Positions 27,372 through 37,692 of a stretch of 64,000 nt of DNA are shown here, piece by piece. The stretch covers positions 5,711,339 through 5,775,338 of the forward strand of contig NZ_CP036292.1 of the NCBI RefSeq assembly GCF_007751715.1, given 5' to 3'. The number at the start of each line of letters is the position of its first letter. Positions within the stretch are counted from its first letter, which is position 1. The position numbers and the translations under genes were made by a program. Source of the DNA: Rosistilla oblonga (GTDB lineage Bacteria; Planctomycetota; Planctomycetia; Pirellulales; Pirellulaceae). The notes beneath the pieces were generated by a model, which searched no databases, was not told the DNA's origin, and was given only the letters and a program-made list of their open reading frames with translations.

Positions 27372-28655
27372 GTGACTTATCTCTTGATCGTTCTGGTCGG
27401 TGTCGTATTGGGAGCGTTCATTAACTGGGCGATCTATTCTTGGGCCTGGTTTCCGCGAGCGATCAGCCCGTGGGGCAAAGCCGACGACCGGGCGCTGCCG
27501 CGAACCTGGACCGATCGGATCCCAGTCTTCGGCTGGTTCGGTCTGCGCCGCGAGACCGAGATCCACGGCCGAATCTTCTGGTTGCGGCCGATGCTGATCG
27601 AACTCCTCTTCGGACCGATGCTGGCGGGCCTATTTTGGTGGGAAGTTATCGAACTAGGGTTATTGCCATCGGGAGCCGCTGCGGGGATGCCGCCGGGAAT
27701 GTTGGTGGTCACACAGCAGTGGATGCTGATCATGTATCTCGGCCACGCGCTGTTGATGACGCTGCTGATGATCGCGACCTTCATCGACTTCGACGAACAA
27801 ACGATCCCCGACGCGGTCACGGTTACCGGCACGCTGCTGGCTCTGACGCTGCACGTGATCGCGGCGATGATGATGCCGCAGATCGGATCGCCACTCTGCT
27901 TACCCTGGGCAACCGAGGGCGGCTTGGCGGCGGTGATGTTCACAGCGCCAGCCCCCATCGAAACGAAATGGTTGACCCCAATGGGGCTGATCGTGGGTGA
28001 AGCGATCTTCGCGGCGTGGTGCTTCGCGCTTGCCAACCGCCGCTGGATCATGCGGAAAGGCTTCGTCAAAGCGATTCAATTTTTCGCCGCCGGGCTGGTG
28101 AAATACGAAACGATGCTGCTGGGTCGGTTCCGCACCAAGGTCTGGAAACTGCTGGTCGCGATCTGGTTGACAGGAAGCGTCGCGATCGCGGCTGTTTATT
28201 TTGGGCTAGGCGGCTCGGCTTGGCTGGCTCTGCTGAGCGCTCTGGTCGGCGTGGGACTTGGCGGTGGGCAGATCTGGGCGGTTCGCGTGTTTGCAAAACT
28301 TGGGCTAGGCAAGGAAGCGATGGGGTTTGGCGACGTTACGTTAATGGCGATGGTAGGAGGTTTTCTTGGTTGGCAAGCTGCGCTGTTTGTCTTTTTCCTG
28401 GCTCCCTTCACCGCGATCGCGATCGTCTTGGCCAGTTGGTTATTGACCGGCAATCGGATGCTTCCCTTTGGGCCCTACCTGGCCGCTGGGGCTGTATTAA
28501 CCGTGGTTTTCTGGGACGCGATCTGGAATCAATGGGGTTCGGGCGTCTTTATTTTGGGGCCGCTAATCGGTGCGGTTCTGCTGCTTGCGTTGGTTGCGAT
28601 GTGCGCGTTGCTGTTCCTATTTCGGGTCGTGGAGCAGAAGATCTTCGCACAGTAG
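27372..28655 (+). CDS. Prepilin peptidase (A24 family) lacking the zinc-binding cysteines
   Basis: About 427 residues with eight or more membrane helices. Both catalytic aspartates are in place: FIDFDEQTIPDAVT and MGFGDVTLMAMVGGFLG. The N-terminal domain that in PilD/TcpJ enzymes holds two CxxC pairs is recognisable by DRIPVFGWFGLR and HGRIFWLRPMLIELL but contains no cysteine pairs. A loop of about 100 residues separates the two Asp regions. It would cut leader peptides of type IV pilin- or pseudopilin-like proteins at the inner membrane. GTG at 27372 is preferred; an in-frame start at 27267 would add a non-hydrophobic leader. Confidence 0.8.
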   Translation: MTYLLIVLVGVVLGAFINWAIYSWAWFPRAISPWGKADDRALPRTWTDRIPVFGWFGLRRETEIHGRIFWLRPMLIELLFGPMLAGLFWWEVIELGLLPSGAAAGMPPGMLVVTQQWMLIMYLGHALLMTLLMIATFIDFDEQTIPDAVTVTGTLLALTLHVIAAMMMPQIGSPLCLPWATEGGLAAVMFTAPAPIETKWLTPMGLIVGEAIFAAWCFALANRRWIMRKGFVKAIQFFAAGLVKYETMLLGRFRTKVWKLLVAIWLTGSVAIAAVYFGLGGSAWLALLSALVGVGLGGGQIWAVRVFAKLGLGKEAMGFGDVTLMAMVGGFLGWQAALFVFFLAPFTAIAIVLASWLLTGNRMLPFGPYLAAGAVLTVVFWDAIWNQWGSGVFILGPLIGAVLLLALVAMCALLFLFRVVEQKIFAQ

Positions 28656-28804
28656 TGCGGTCAAATGTCGCGAACCTCAGGTAGCCCTTGTAGAAGTGGG
28701 TGGTAAACAGCGATACTGCCCTCCACGTGGGCGCACGAAAGCGTTCAGTACCTAATCAAATTGTCTCTAACAGAGCCTTTAGCACTGGTTCTTTGAACAA
28801 AATT

Positions 28805-29491
28805 ATGGATCGTTTTCTATTTCCCCGCTGGGTGAATCGGTTCCTGATGCTAATGGGCGCGTTGGTCGCAGGCGGTGGTGCCTACGCTGGCGTGGTGTTC
28901 ATTGGCGCTACCGATCCCGGAACGTTGAATACCGGATACCAACCCGATCAACCCATTCCATTTAGCCATGCGATACACGCAGGGCAATTGCGAATGGATT
29001 GCCGGTACTGTCACAACACGGTCTTCGATGCGGCTCTCGCAGCGGTACCGCCGACAGCGACTTGCATCAACTGCCACAGCCCAGCCGACGAAGCGGGACA
29101 GACGGCGTTGTCGGCAGTTCACGCCGACAGCCCCAAGCTGAAACCGTTGCACCAGAGTTGGGAGACGGGCAAAAGCGTCGGCTGGAAACGCGTCCACAAC
29201 CTGCCCGACTTCGTGTATTTCAATCACGCTGCCCACGTGAACTCCGGCGTCAGTTGCGTTCGATGCCACGGCCGCGTCGACAAAATGGATGTTGTCTATC
29301 AGGCAAAAGAACTTTCGATGGCATGGTGCTTGGACTGCCATCGCGGTGTCGATCCGGCGGACATCCGTCCCGTCGAATTCGTCACCAAGTTGGATTGGAA
29401 ATCGGATGAGGATCCGATCGCCTTGGGCGAAAAGCTGATTAAAGAAAAGAACATTCACCCTCAGACCAATTGCGCTGTATGTCATCGATGA
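28805..29491 (+). CDS. actA: Alternative Complex III pentaheme cytochrome c subunit ActA
   Basis: 228 residues. A single N-terminal membrane anchor (about 10-30) is followed by five haem c motifs, CRYCH, CINCH, CVRCH, CLDCH and CAVCH, the last at the extreme C-terminus. ActA is the periplasmic electron-transfer subunit of ACIII, which oxidises menaquinol or ubiquinol in place of the bc1 complex. The ATG at 28805 gives the membrane anchor; an upstream start at 28700 would add 35 residues. The stop overlaps actB by four bases (ATGA). Confidence 0.95.
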   Translation: MDRFLFPRWVNRFLMLMGALVAGGGAYAGVVFIGATDPGTLNTGYQPDQPIPFSHAIHAGQLRMDCRYCHNTVFDAALAAVPPTATCINCHSPADEAGQTALSAVHADSPKLKPLHQSWETGKSVGWKRVHNLPDFVYFNHAAHVNSGVSCVRCHGRVDKMDVVYQAKELSMAWCLDCHRGVDPADIRPVEFVTKLDWKSDEDPIALGEKLIKEKNIHPQTNCAVCHR

Positions 29492-32400
29492 GCGAGACAA
29501 CCGAACCAAAACCTCGTAGTCGCTATTGGCGTAGCTTGAACGAAATCAAGCAGACGCCCGATTTCGAGCAGTTTATGCACCGCGAGTTCCCCGTGGGCGC
29601 TTCCGAGTTTCCCGAGGGTGTTTCGCGCCGTCGCTGGATGAAGCTGATGGGTGCGTCGATCGCCCTGGGCACGCTCAGCGCAAGCGGATGCCGTTACGCC
29701 GAAGAAACGATCGCACCTTTTGTGATCCGTCCCGATGGACGCGTTCCCGGCGAACCGCACTTCACGGCAACGAACATCGAATGGGCTGGCCGCGTCTACA
29801 ACCTGTTGATCACCGGCGTCGATGGACGTCCGATCAAGGTGGAAGCCAACGCGCAGCACCCATCGCCAGGTGTTGGTACCGACCCGTTCATCCAAGCGTC
29901 GATCCTACAGTTGTACGATCCCGACCGCATGGACGGCGTGATCTCGCGAGCCAAGGGGATGCGAAATCCTGGCACCGACGACTGGGACACGTTCACCGCG
30001 GCTGTCGATAACGCGATCGGCGTCAAGGGTTTTGGCGCCGTCCGCGACGGACTGGCTCGCAACGACGGCAAGGGCTTTGGCATCCTGATGCCGCCGACGC
30101 AGTCCCCTTCGGTCGTCCGTTTGCTGACCGAATTGCAAGCCAAGTTCCCGGCGATCACGATCGGTCGCTACGACGCAGTGCGCGGCGACGCGATGTCGCA
30201 AGCGACCGAAAAAGCAATCGGCCGCGTCGGCAAACCGATCCTCGACCTCGCCGCTGCGAAAGTCATCTGCAGCATCGATGCCGACATCCTCGGAACCGAT
30301 CACGGCTTCATCGCCAACGCCGCCGGATTTGCCGATGGCCGATCGCCCGAAGTTGGCAAGATGAACCGCTTGTATTCGATTGAATCGAGCTTCTCCAACA
30401 CCGGCATGGCAGCCGACACGCGTTATTCGCTGCAACCTTCGCAGATGCCCGCCTTCATCGCCGCTCTGGAAAAACAGATCGACGTGGCACTTGGTGGTGA
30501 GGCAAGCGAACAGGTCGCCGAATCGGAAGTCGGTTTCGACAAACTGCCGCCAGCTGAAAAGCTGACGCGTTTGATCCAAGTCATGGCCAGCGATCTGGTC
30601 GCCAGCAAGGGCAAGGCTTTGGTCGTCGTCGGCGATCACCTGGGTCCTGAAGCCCTGGCCGCCAGCATCCGCGTGAACAATAAACTCGGAAGCCTCGGCA
30701 AGACGATCCGCTTTGCCGAACCGATCGACAGCAAACTGAAGACCGTTGGCCTGGCTGACTTTGTCGCCAAGCTGAACTCGGGCGATATCGCATCGGTCGT
30801 CGTTTTGGGCGGCAACCCCGTCTTCACCTCCACCGGCGACATCGACGTTGCCGCGGCACTTGCCAAGGCGTCGGCGAGCGTTTACGTCGGTGAATACGAC
30901 GACGAAACCGCTGTCGCTTGCCAATGGGTGCTGCCACAAGCTCATCCGTTCGAAAGCTGGGGCGATTGCCAAACCGACGACGGTTTCTACGGCGTCACTC
31001 AGCCGCAGATCCTGCCGCTGTTGAACGGCAAGACGATCGTGGAATACCTGGCTTGGTTCCTCGGCGAAGACAATCCCGATGCCGAAGCAATCGTTCGCAA
31101 GACGGCTGATGCCGCTGCAGGTGAATCGCTCAGCAACCGCCAATGGCGTCAATTGCTGCACGATGGTTTCGAAGCATCGATCAAAGCGGAGTTGCCAGCG
31201 GCATCTTATAGCGGCGGTGACGAACCGTTGACCGACGCTGCCGTTGTGCCGACCAGCGAATACGAAGCCGAAGGTGTCGACGTGGTGATCTCGGTCGCCG
31301 ATGGCATCTACGATGGCCGCTTCGCCAACAACGCTTGGCTGCAAGAGATGCCTCAATCGGTGACCAAGTTGACTTGGGATAACGCCGCGTTGATGTCGCC
31401 TGCAACCGCCAAGAAAATCGGCGTCAGCCAAAACAAAATGGTCGCGTTGGGCGAAGGGGACTCGGCGATCGAGTTGCCTGTTTACGAACTGCCTGGTGCA
31501 GCAGCCGGTGTCGTAACCGTTGCGATGGGCTACGGCCGTCGTCGCGCCGGTGCCGTCGGTGGCAACGATGACCTCGGTACCGATCCGGTTGGATTCGACA
31601 TCGCGGCTCTGCGAACTAGCAGCAGCCCGTTGATGGCCGCAGGCGTCACCGCCCGTCCACGATCGACGACCTACGAACTGTCGACCACTCAAGATCACTT
31701 TGCGATCGACGAACTCGGCTTCAACGAAACCGTTGACCGCAGCCACCGCCTGGTCCGCGAAGGCACGATCGAAAAGCTCGAAAAAGATCCCGAGTTCGTC
31801 AAACACATGGGTGTTCACAGCCCGGCGCTTAAGTCGCTGTGGACCGAACCGTTGGAGATGATCGAAAACGACGGGATCCAACGTCCGCAGTGGGGCATGT
31901 CGATCGACCTGAATCGCTGCGTCGGTTGCAACGCCTGCGTTGTCGCTTGCCAATCGGAAAACAACATTCCGATCGTCGGCAAGGAACAGGTCGCAATGGG
32001 CCGCGAAATGCATTGGATTCGCGTCGACCGCTACTTCAGTGGCGATCCCGAAAACGTCGACGAATCGCCGCAGATCGTTCAACAACCTGTCACGTGCCAG
32101 CACTGCGAAACCGCACCGTGCGAACAGGTTTGCCCCGTTGCCGCGACCGTACATACCGAAGAAGGCATCAATGCGATGGCTTACAACCGGTGTATCGGAA
32201 CGCGTTACTGTGCGAACAACTGTCCCTACAAGGTACGCCGCTTCAATTACTTCAACTTCAACGAAGACGTCGGCACCGGCTACGGCATCGATGCGTTCCC
32301 CGACAAGATCGAGAACGCCAATCGCAAGCTGCAGCAACTGGTCCTCAACCCCGACGTCAGCGTTCGCGGTCGTGGTGTGATGGAGAAGTGCACCTACTGC

Positions 32401-32835
32401 ATCCAACGCGTCGAACGCGGCAAGATCGAAGCTCGCAAAGAAGGCGGACGCCCGATCCAAGACGGCGACGTGGTCACCGCGTGCCAACAAGCTTGCCCAA
32501 GCAAGGCGATCGAATTTGGTAACTTGGCCGACCAAGAATCGGCGGTCTCGCTGGCTCATAAGGACAACCGAGCCTACTACATGCTGGACCAGTTGAACGT
32601 CAAGCCGCGGACCGCCTATCTGGCTCGCATCCGCAACACGCATCACCTGCTGATGACCCAGGACCAACTGGATCACTTGGCGGCTGAATCGCATGGCCAT
32701 GGCGATCACGACGCCCACGGCCATGACGATGCGGGACACGGCGAAGAAGCTGGTCACGGCCACGGCCACGAAGAGAAGGCCGAAGCAAAGAAGTCGGCGA
32801 TGCTACCCGTACTGGGCGATGTCGCTCGCGTTTAG
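29488..32835 (+). CDS. actB: Alternative Complex III iron-sulfur/molybdopterin-like subunit ActB
   Basis: 1115 residues. A Tat-type signal (RRRWMKLMGASIALGTLSASG then Cys) is followed by a molybdopterin-oxidoreductase-like domain (about 60-760, presumed without cofactor as in other ActB) and a ferredoxin-like domain with four cysteine clusters: CVGCNACVVACQSENN, CQHCETAPCEQVCP, CIGTRYCANNCPYKV, and CTYCIQRVERGK...CQQACPSKA. It carries electrons along the complex. The C-terminus ends in a His/Asp/Gly-rich tail (about 1066-1100, HGHGDHDAHGHDDAGHG), a feature I have not seen described for ActB and which could bind metal. The ATG at 29488 overlaps the actA stop. Confidence 0.95.
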   Translation: MSETTEPKPRSRYWRSLNEIKQTPDFEQFMHREFPVGASEFPEGVSRRRWMKLMGASIALGTLSASGCRYAEETIAPFVIRPDGRVPGEPHFTATNIEWAGRVYNLLITGVDGRPIKVEANAQHPSPGVGTDPFIQASILQLYDPDRMDGVISRAKGMRNPGTDDWDTFTAAVDNAIGVKGFGAVRDGLARNDGKGFGILMPPTQSPSVVRLLTELQAKFPAITIGRYDAVRGDAMSQATEKAIGRVGKPILDLAAAKVICSIDADILGTDHGFIANAAGFADGRSPEVGKMNRLYSIESSFSNTGMAADTRYSLQPSQMPAFIAALEKQIDVALGGEASEQVAESEVGFDKLPPAEKLTRLIQVMASDLVASKGKALVVVGDHLGPEALAASIRVNNKLGSLGKTIRFAEPIDSKLKTVGLADFVAKLNSGDIASVVVLGGNPVFTSTGDIDVAAALAKASASVYVGEYDDETAVACQWVLPQAHPFESWGDCQTDDGFYGVTQPQILPLLNGKTIVEYLAWFLGEDNPDAEAIVRKTADAAAGESLSNRQWRQLLHDGFEASIKAELPAASYSGGDEPLTDAAVVPTSEYEAEGVDVVISVADGIYDGRFANNAWLQEMPQSVTKLTWDNAALMSPATAKKIGVSQNKMVALGEGDSAIELPVYELPGAAAGVVTVAMGYGRRRAGAVGGNDDLGTDPVGFDIAALRTSSSPLMAAGVTARPRSTTYELSTTQDHFAIDELGFNETVDRSHRLVREGTIEKLEKDPEFVKHMGVHSPALKSLWTEPLEMIENDGIQRPQWGMSIDLNRCVGCNACVVACQSENNIPIVGKEQVAMGREMHWIRVDRYFSGDPENVDESPQIVQQPVTCQHCETAPCEQVCPVAATVHTEEGINAMAYNRCIGTRYCANNCPYKVRRFNYFNFNEDVGTGYGIDAFPDKIENANRKLQQLVLNPDVSVRGRGVMEKCTYCIQRVERGKIEARKEGGRPIQDGDVVTACQQACPSKAIEFGNLADQESAVSLAHKDNRAYYMLDQLNVKPRTAYLARIRNTHHLLMTQDQLDHLAAESHGHGDHDAHGHDDAGHGEEAGHGHGHEEKAEAKKSAMLPVLGDVARV

Positions 32836-32945
32836 AGTTTTGTGAGTTAAAGAAATAATGTCCCCAGGTCACGGCCTGGGAATTACCCAAACTGAATCGC
32901 GCCCCGGCATCCGCTTGGGCCCACGACACAGCAGTAGACAAAACA

Positions 32946-34364
32946 ATGGCGATTGCCGTTCCCAACAAACTCGACAATACCTTGGAACAACCCGACCAAC
33001 GCGCTCCGTTGGTGCTGGGGGATTCGACGACGTATCACACGATTACCGAATCGGTATCGACGATCGCCGAGCGGATGCCAAGTAAAGCCTGGATCGTGGC
33101 GTTCTTGATCTCCTCGCACGTCGCAGCATTTTTTGGGCTGTTGATCGCCTACCTGCTGTACACCGGTGTGGGTGTTTGGGGTAACCGCTCTCCAGTTTTC
33201 TGGGGCTGGCCGATTGTGAACTTCGTGTTCTGGGTCGGTATCGGTCACGCCGGTACTTTGATCAGCGCGATTCTGTTCCTATTCCGGCAGGATTGGCGAA
33301 CGAGTATCAACCGCGCGGCCGAGGCGATGACGATCTTCGCCGTCGTTTGTGCTGGTACCTTCCCGGGTATCCACGTTGGTCGTGCCTGGTTGGCCTACTG
33401 GTTGTTCCCGTACCCGAGTTTGAACCTCTGGATGTGGCCACAATTCCGCAGCCCGCTGTTGTGGGACGTTTTTGCGGTCAGTACCTACGCGACGGTTTCG
33501 CTGTTGTTCTGGTACATGGGCATGGTTCCCGATCTAGCGACCTTCCGCGATCGATCGAAAAACAAATTCCGTCGCTTTGTCTACGGCGTCCTGTCGCTGG
33601 GATGGAGCGGTTCGGCTCGCCACTGGCACCGTTATGAAAAGGCGTACGCGTTGCTGGCCGCACTGGCTGCTCCGCTGGTCCTTTCGGTACACACGATCGT
33701 TTCGTTTGACTTTGCGGTCAGCCAAGTTCCTGGCTGGCACACGACGATCTTCCCACCGTACTTTGTTGCCGGTGCTGTCTTCAGCGGATTTGCGATGGTG
33801 GTCACGCTGCTGGTCCCCTGCCGCAGCATGTTCAAGTTGGAAAACTTGATCACGATCCGCCACCTTGAAAACATGAACAAGATCATTCTGGCGACAGGAT
33901 CGATCGTTGGTTTGGCCTACGGTACCGAGTTCTTCATCGCTTGGTATGGTCAGGTTCCGGCCGAGAAGTTCGCCTTTATCAACCGTGCCTTTGGACCGTA
34001 CTGGTGGGCTTATTGGATCATGGTTACGTGTAACGTGATCAGCCCCCAACTGTTCTGGTTCCGGTTCTTCCGAACCAACCTCGTCGCGATGGTGATCGTT
34101 TGCATCTTCGTCAACATCGGGATGTGGTTCGAACGTTTTGTGATCGTGGTCAGTTCGCTGTCACGAGATTATCTGCCTAGTGCCTGGGGATATTTCTCGC
34201 CGACGTGGGTCGACATCGGAATGCTGATCGGCAGCTTCGGGCTGTTCTTCACTCTGTTCCTGTTGTTCTGCCGGTTCCTGCCAATCATCGCGATGAGCGA
34301 AGTCAAAGCAGTCCTGGCTCACCAGTTGCACGTCAAACATGCACACCACGACGACAAGCACTAA
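32946..34364 (+). CDS. actC: Alternative Complex III membrane subunit ActC (NrfD-like)
   Basis: 472 residues with about ten transmembrane helices, NrfD/PsrC fold. Characteristic stretches are [34 protein letters not shown] and [18 protein letters not shown]. It is one of two quinol-interacting subunits of ACIII. The C-terminus is His-rich ([10 protein letters not shown]). It lies 110 bases downstream of actB, in the same operon. Confidence 0.95.
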   Translation: MAIAVPNKLDNTLEQPDQRAPLVLGDSTTYHTITESVSTIAERMPSKAWIVAFLISSHVAAFFGLLIAYLLYTGVGVWGNRSPVFWGWPIVNFVFWVGIGHAGTLISAILFLFRQDWRTSINRAAEAMTIFAVVCAGTFPGIHVGRAWLAYWLFPYPSLNLWMWPQFRSPLLWDVFAVSTYATVSLLFWYMGMVPDLATFRDRSKNKFRRFVYGVLSLGWSGSARHWHRYEKAYALLAALAAPLVLSVHTIVSFDFAVSQVPGWHTTIFPPYFVAGAVFSGFAMVVTLLVPCRSMFKLENLITIRHLENMNKIILATGSIVGLAYGTEFFIAWYGQVPAEKFAFINRAFGPYWWAYWIMVTCNVISPQLFWFRFFRTNLVAMVIVCIFVNIGMWFERFVIVVSSLSRDYLPSAWGYFSPTWVDIGMLIGSFGLFFTLFLLFCRFLPIIAMSEVKAVLAHQLHVKHAHHDDKH

Positions 34365-34503
34365 GAAAACACCGGCCTAGGTGTCACCGACACTTTGGCT
34401 TTGAATAAGAACAACGGGTTAAACCCCGTACATAATTTTGGCCGTGGCAATCAACCGCCACACATATTTATCGCACCTCAACAGAACGGACGGTTTGCCG
34501 ACG

Positions 34504-36201
34504 ATGGCTGACTCCTCTGGCAATCAATCGAAATCCCGTGGTGTAGTTGCCGAATACGACACCCCCGATGCGCTGATCGCTGCGGCGAATCGCGTTCGCG
34601 AAGCGGGCTACACCAAGACCGATGCGTTCAGCCCCTTCCCGGTGCATGGCATCGACGAAGCGATCGGCATCAAGCCCACGATCCTGCCATGGATCGTGTT
34701 GGCCGCTGGCACCACCGGATGTTTGACCGGGTTGTCGATGGAAACCTGGATGAACGCGATCGATTATCCGTACATCATCTCGGGTAAGCCGTACATCAGT
34801 CTCCCCGCGTTCATTCCCGTCGCATTCGAGTTGACGATTCTGTTCTCCGCGTTCGCCGCCTTCTTCGGACAATGGGCCCTCAACGGCTTGCCGAAGTTCA
34901 GCAACGCGATGTTCACCAGCCCACGCTTCGACGCGGCGACCGATGACAAGTTTTTCTTGTACATCGATTCGGCCGACGCTCGCTTTGACGACGCTGGTGC
35001 TCGAGCCCTGCTTGACGATACCAAACCAAATGTTGTCGAAGACGTCTACGATGATAAATCGTCGCCCAATGTGCCACGGTTCATCTATCTCGCCGTCTTG
35101 GTCTTGGCTGTCTTGAGCATCTTCCCATTGCTGGTGATCGCCGACATGCGAGTCACGAAGAGCTCGAAGCCACGTTTCCATATTTTCTGGGACATGGACT
35201 TCATGCCTTCGAAGAAGCCGCAACAGAAAACGATCCTGTTTGCCGACGGCCGGACGATGCGTCCCAACGTTCCCGGTACCGTGTCGCGCGGCAACGGCGA
35301 ATTCGACATCGACGACCAAACCGGCATCCAATTGGAAGCGATGGCCGGCGGTGGCCCTGACGGTTCGACGCAGCTTGTCGCTTTTGCCCAACAAGCCGAC
35401 GGCGACGCCGCAGCCCAGACTCCTTGGGTGAAAGAGAATCCGCTGACGATCGACCGCGCTACGCTCGACCGTGGCCGTGAACGCTTTGATATTTATTGTG
35501 CAGTCTGCCACGGCCGCGATGGCTTCGGTGACGGCCTGGTCAATCAACGCGCAAAGAAGATCCTGGCCACCACCTGGACACAACCGACGTCGCTGCACGA
35601 CGAACGACTCGCCGCCGACAAAATGCCCGATGGTCAGATCTTCAACACGATCAGCAACGGCATTCGCAAGATGCCAGGTTACGCGGGCCAGATCGCCGTC
35701 GAAGACCGCTGGGCCATCATCGCCTACCTGCGGGTTCTGCAAGCCAGCCGCGATGCGACGATCAACGAAATCCCGGCCAACAAGCGAGCTAAATTGGCTC
35801 GTGAAGCGGAACAGTTGAAAAAGCAAATCGAATCCGCCGAAGCTGAACGCGAGAAGCAGGCACAAGCGAAGAAATCGGCTGAGCCTGCAACAGAAGAAGC
35901 TGCATCCGAAGAGGCACCTGCCGCTGAAGCAAAGCCAGCGACTGAAGAAGCCAAGCCAGCTGCTGAGAAAAAGCCAGCTGCTGAGAAAAAGCCAGCTGCT
36001 GAAGAAAAACCAGCGACTGAAGAAGCTAAGCCAGCAGCGGAAGAGAAACCAGCCGCAGAAGAAGCCAAGCCAGCGGCTGAAGAGAAGCCAGCAGCTGAGG
36101 ACGCACCAGCGGCGAAGGAAGAGCCAGCAGCGGAAGCGAAGCCGGAGGCTGCTGACGAACCTGCGGCCGATCAGGCGGCACCTGCTGACGACAAGAAGTA
36201 G
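34504..36201 (+). CDS. actDE: Fused ACIII subunits ActD (DUF3341) and ActE (monohaem cytochrome c) with a charged tail
   Basis: 565 residues made of two known subunits. Residues about 1-175 are ActD: VVAEYDTPDALIAAANRVRE, a TM pair (ILPWIVLAAGTTGCLTGLSM and PAFIPVAFELTILFSAFAAF). A further helix (FIYLAVLVLAVLSIFPLLVI) leads into ActE, a class I cytochrome c with CAVCH and distal Met in RKMPGYAGQI. The last 115 residues or so are a Glu/Lys/Pro/Ala tandem repeat (units of KPAAEEKPA type). In Rhodothermus-type loci D and E are separate genes. ATG at 34504 is preferred over TTG/GTG codons further upstream. Confidence 0.9.
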   Translation: MADSSGNQSKSRGVVAEYDTPDALIAAANRVREAGYTKTDAFSPFPVHGIDEAIGIKPTILPWIVLAAGTTGCLTGLSMETWMNAIDYPYIISGKPYISLPAFIPVAFELTILFSAFAAFFGQWALNGLPKFSNAMFTSPRFDAATDDKFFLYIDSADARFDDAGARALLDDTKPNVVEDVYDDKSSPNVPRFIYLAVLVLAVLSIFPLLVIADMRVTKSSKPRFHIFWDMDFMPSKKPQQKTILFADGRTMRPNVPGTVSRGNGEFDIDDQTGIQLEAMAGGGPDGSTQLVAFAQQADGDAAAQTPWVKENPLTIDRATLDRGRERFDIYCAVCHGRDGFGDGLVNQRAKKILATTWTQPTSLHDERLAADKMPDGQIFNTISNGIRKMPGYAGQIAVEDRWAIIAYLRVLQASRDATINEIPANKRAKLAREAEQLKKQIESAEAEREKQAQAKKSAEPATEEAASEEAPAAEAKPATEEAKPAAEKKPAAEKKPAAEEKPATEEAKPAAEEKPAAEEAKPAAEEKPAAEDAPAAKEEPAAEAKPEAADEPAADQAAPADDKK

Positions 36202-36322
36202 AGAGTTCCCCAGGGGACGAACCAGACGCTGCAATCGGGCTGCTGATTGCGGCAAGCGAAACGATCTGCAATCCATCACTTAAGACGACGCCGAAAGTAA
36301 CTCGGCCTTACCCAAAACAACG

Positions 36323-37567
36323 ATGACAAAAGAACCAAACGATCGCACGTTGCAATTGCCCGAATCGCTCAGCGGCATCCAACTGCCTTTGCTGGCAGGT
36401 GGCGGAATCGCGGTGCTGGTTGGCGTGATCGCCGGCTTGATGTCACCCAATGGTGTCTCGCATTCGCTGCACGCGTATCTGACGGCGTTCACGTTTTGCC
36501 TGACGATCAGCCTAGGGGCAATGTTTTTCGTCATCATCCAACACTTAAGCCGCGCCGGATGGAGCGCTTCGGTGCGACGGGTCGCGGAGATCATCATGGC
36601 GGTCATTCCATTGATGGCGATTCTGTTCCTACCGATCGTGGTCTATGTATTGTTTTTCGATCATGGCGCGCTCTACCCTTGGAACGCCGAGGGATGGGGT
36701 GAACTGACGCCTGCCAACCACGAAAAGGCGAAGATCCTTAACCCGGTCGCCTACCTGATCACATCCGTTGTTGTCTTGGCAGTTTGGACGGTCATCGTTC
36801 GTTACTTCTGGACCAACAGCTGCAAGCAGGACGAAACCGGTGACATCGCCCTCACCGCCAAGATGCAACGCTGGAGCGGACCGGCAACGTTTGGGTTTGC
36901 GTTAAGCGTATCGGCTGCGGCGTTCGTCTGGATCATGTCATTGGATCCGCTGTGGTTCAGCACCATGTTTGGTGTCTACCTGTTCGCCGGATCGATGGTT
37001 TCGTTCTTCGCACTGATGTGCAGTTCGATCTACTTTTTGCAACAACGCGGCGTGCTGGTCGACGAGATCAACGAAGAACACTTCCACGACCTTGGAAAGT
37101 ACACGTTTGGTTTTATCGTGTTTTGGGCTTACATTGCATTTAGCCAATACATGTTGATCTGGTACGCAAACATTCCAGAAGAAACGATCTGGTTCTTGCA
37201 CCGACAGGGCGATGGCCTCGAAGGATGGTCGCTCGTTTCGCTGTCGCTTGTCCTAATGCACTGGTTGATCCCATTCTTCGCTGTCATGTCGCGACACATG
37301 CGTCGCTGGCCGAAGTGGATGGCATGCTGGGGTGTTTACATCTTGGCGATGCATTACGTCGACATGTACTGGGTGATCATGCCCGAAGCAGGCCACGAGA
37401 ACCACCTAGTCTTTGGTGGTGCGATGGGACTGATTAGTTCGCTGTTGTGCGTGGCGGGCATGTTTGCCTTGTTCATCGGAGTCATGTTGCGAATCGGATC
37501 GGGGATTCCATTGGTTGCCGCCAAGGACCCACGTTTGCCACAAGCTCTGCAGTTTGAGAACATTTAA
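36323..37567 (+). CDS. actF: Alternative Complex III membrane subunit ActF (NrfD-like)
   Basis: 414 residues with about ten membrane helices. Visible stretches are HAYLTAFTFCLTISLGAMFF, VVYVLFFDHGALYPWNAEGW and YFWTNSCKQDETGDI, then IWYANIPEETIWFL. It is paralogous to ActC in fold and completes the membrane arm of ACIII. The gene is followed by a 125-base gap and then a small membrane gene. Confidence 0.95.
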   Translation: MTKEPNDRTLQLPESLSGIQLPLLAGGGIAVLVGVIAGLMSPNGVSHSLHAYLTAFTFCLTISLGAMFFVIIQHLSRAGWSASVRRVAEIIMAVIPLMAILFLPIVVYVLFFDHGALYPWNAEGWGELTPANHEKAKILNPVAYLITSVVVLAVWTVIVRYFWTNSCKQDETGDIALTAKMQRWSGPATFGFALSVSAAAFVWIMSLDPLWFSTMFGVYLFAGSMVSFFALMCSSIYFLQQRGVLVDEINEEHFHDLGKYTFGFIVFWAYIAFSQYMLIWYANIPEETIWFLHRQGDGLEGWSLVSLSLVLMHWLIPFFAVMSRHMRRWPKWMACWGVYILAMHYVDMYWVIMPEAGHENHLVFGGAMGLISSLLCVAGMFALFIGVMLRIGSGIPLVAAKDPRLPQALQFENI

Positions 37568-37692
37568 TTAGTGACCCCCTTTACCGGGCTGGCCCTCGAG
37601 ATGACGGCCCGCCCGTGGAGGACAGGTCGAGGCGAGACGACAATCGCCCCGCACTGAACACATAACCTTTTATTGAATAAGCGGCACTGGCT

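Noticed and set aside
29905-32769. 954-codon minus-strand frame opposite actB
   Set aside because: Antisense shadow of a well-supported iron-sulfur protein gene.
34468-36279. 603-codon minus-strand frame opposite actDE
   Set aside because: Antisense to the ActDE protein; its Trp/Leu/Phe-rich repeats mirror the Glu/Lys/Pro/Ala tail codons.
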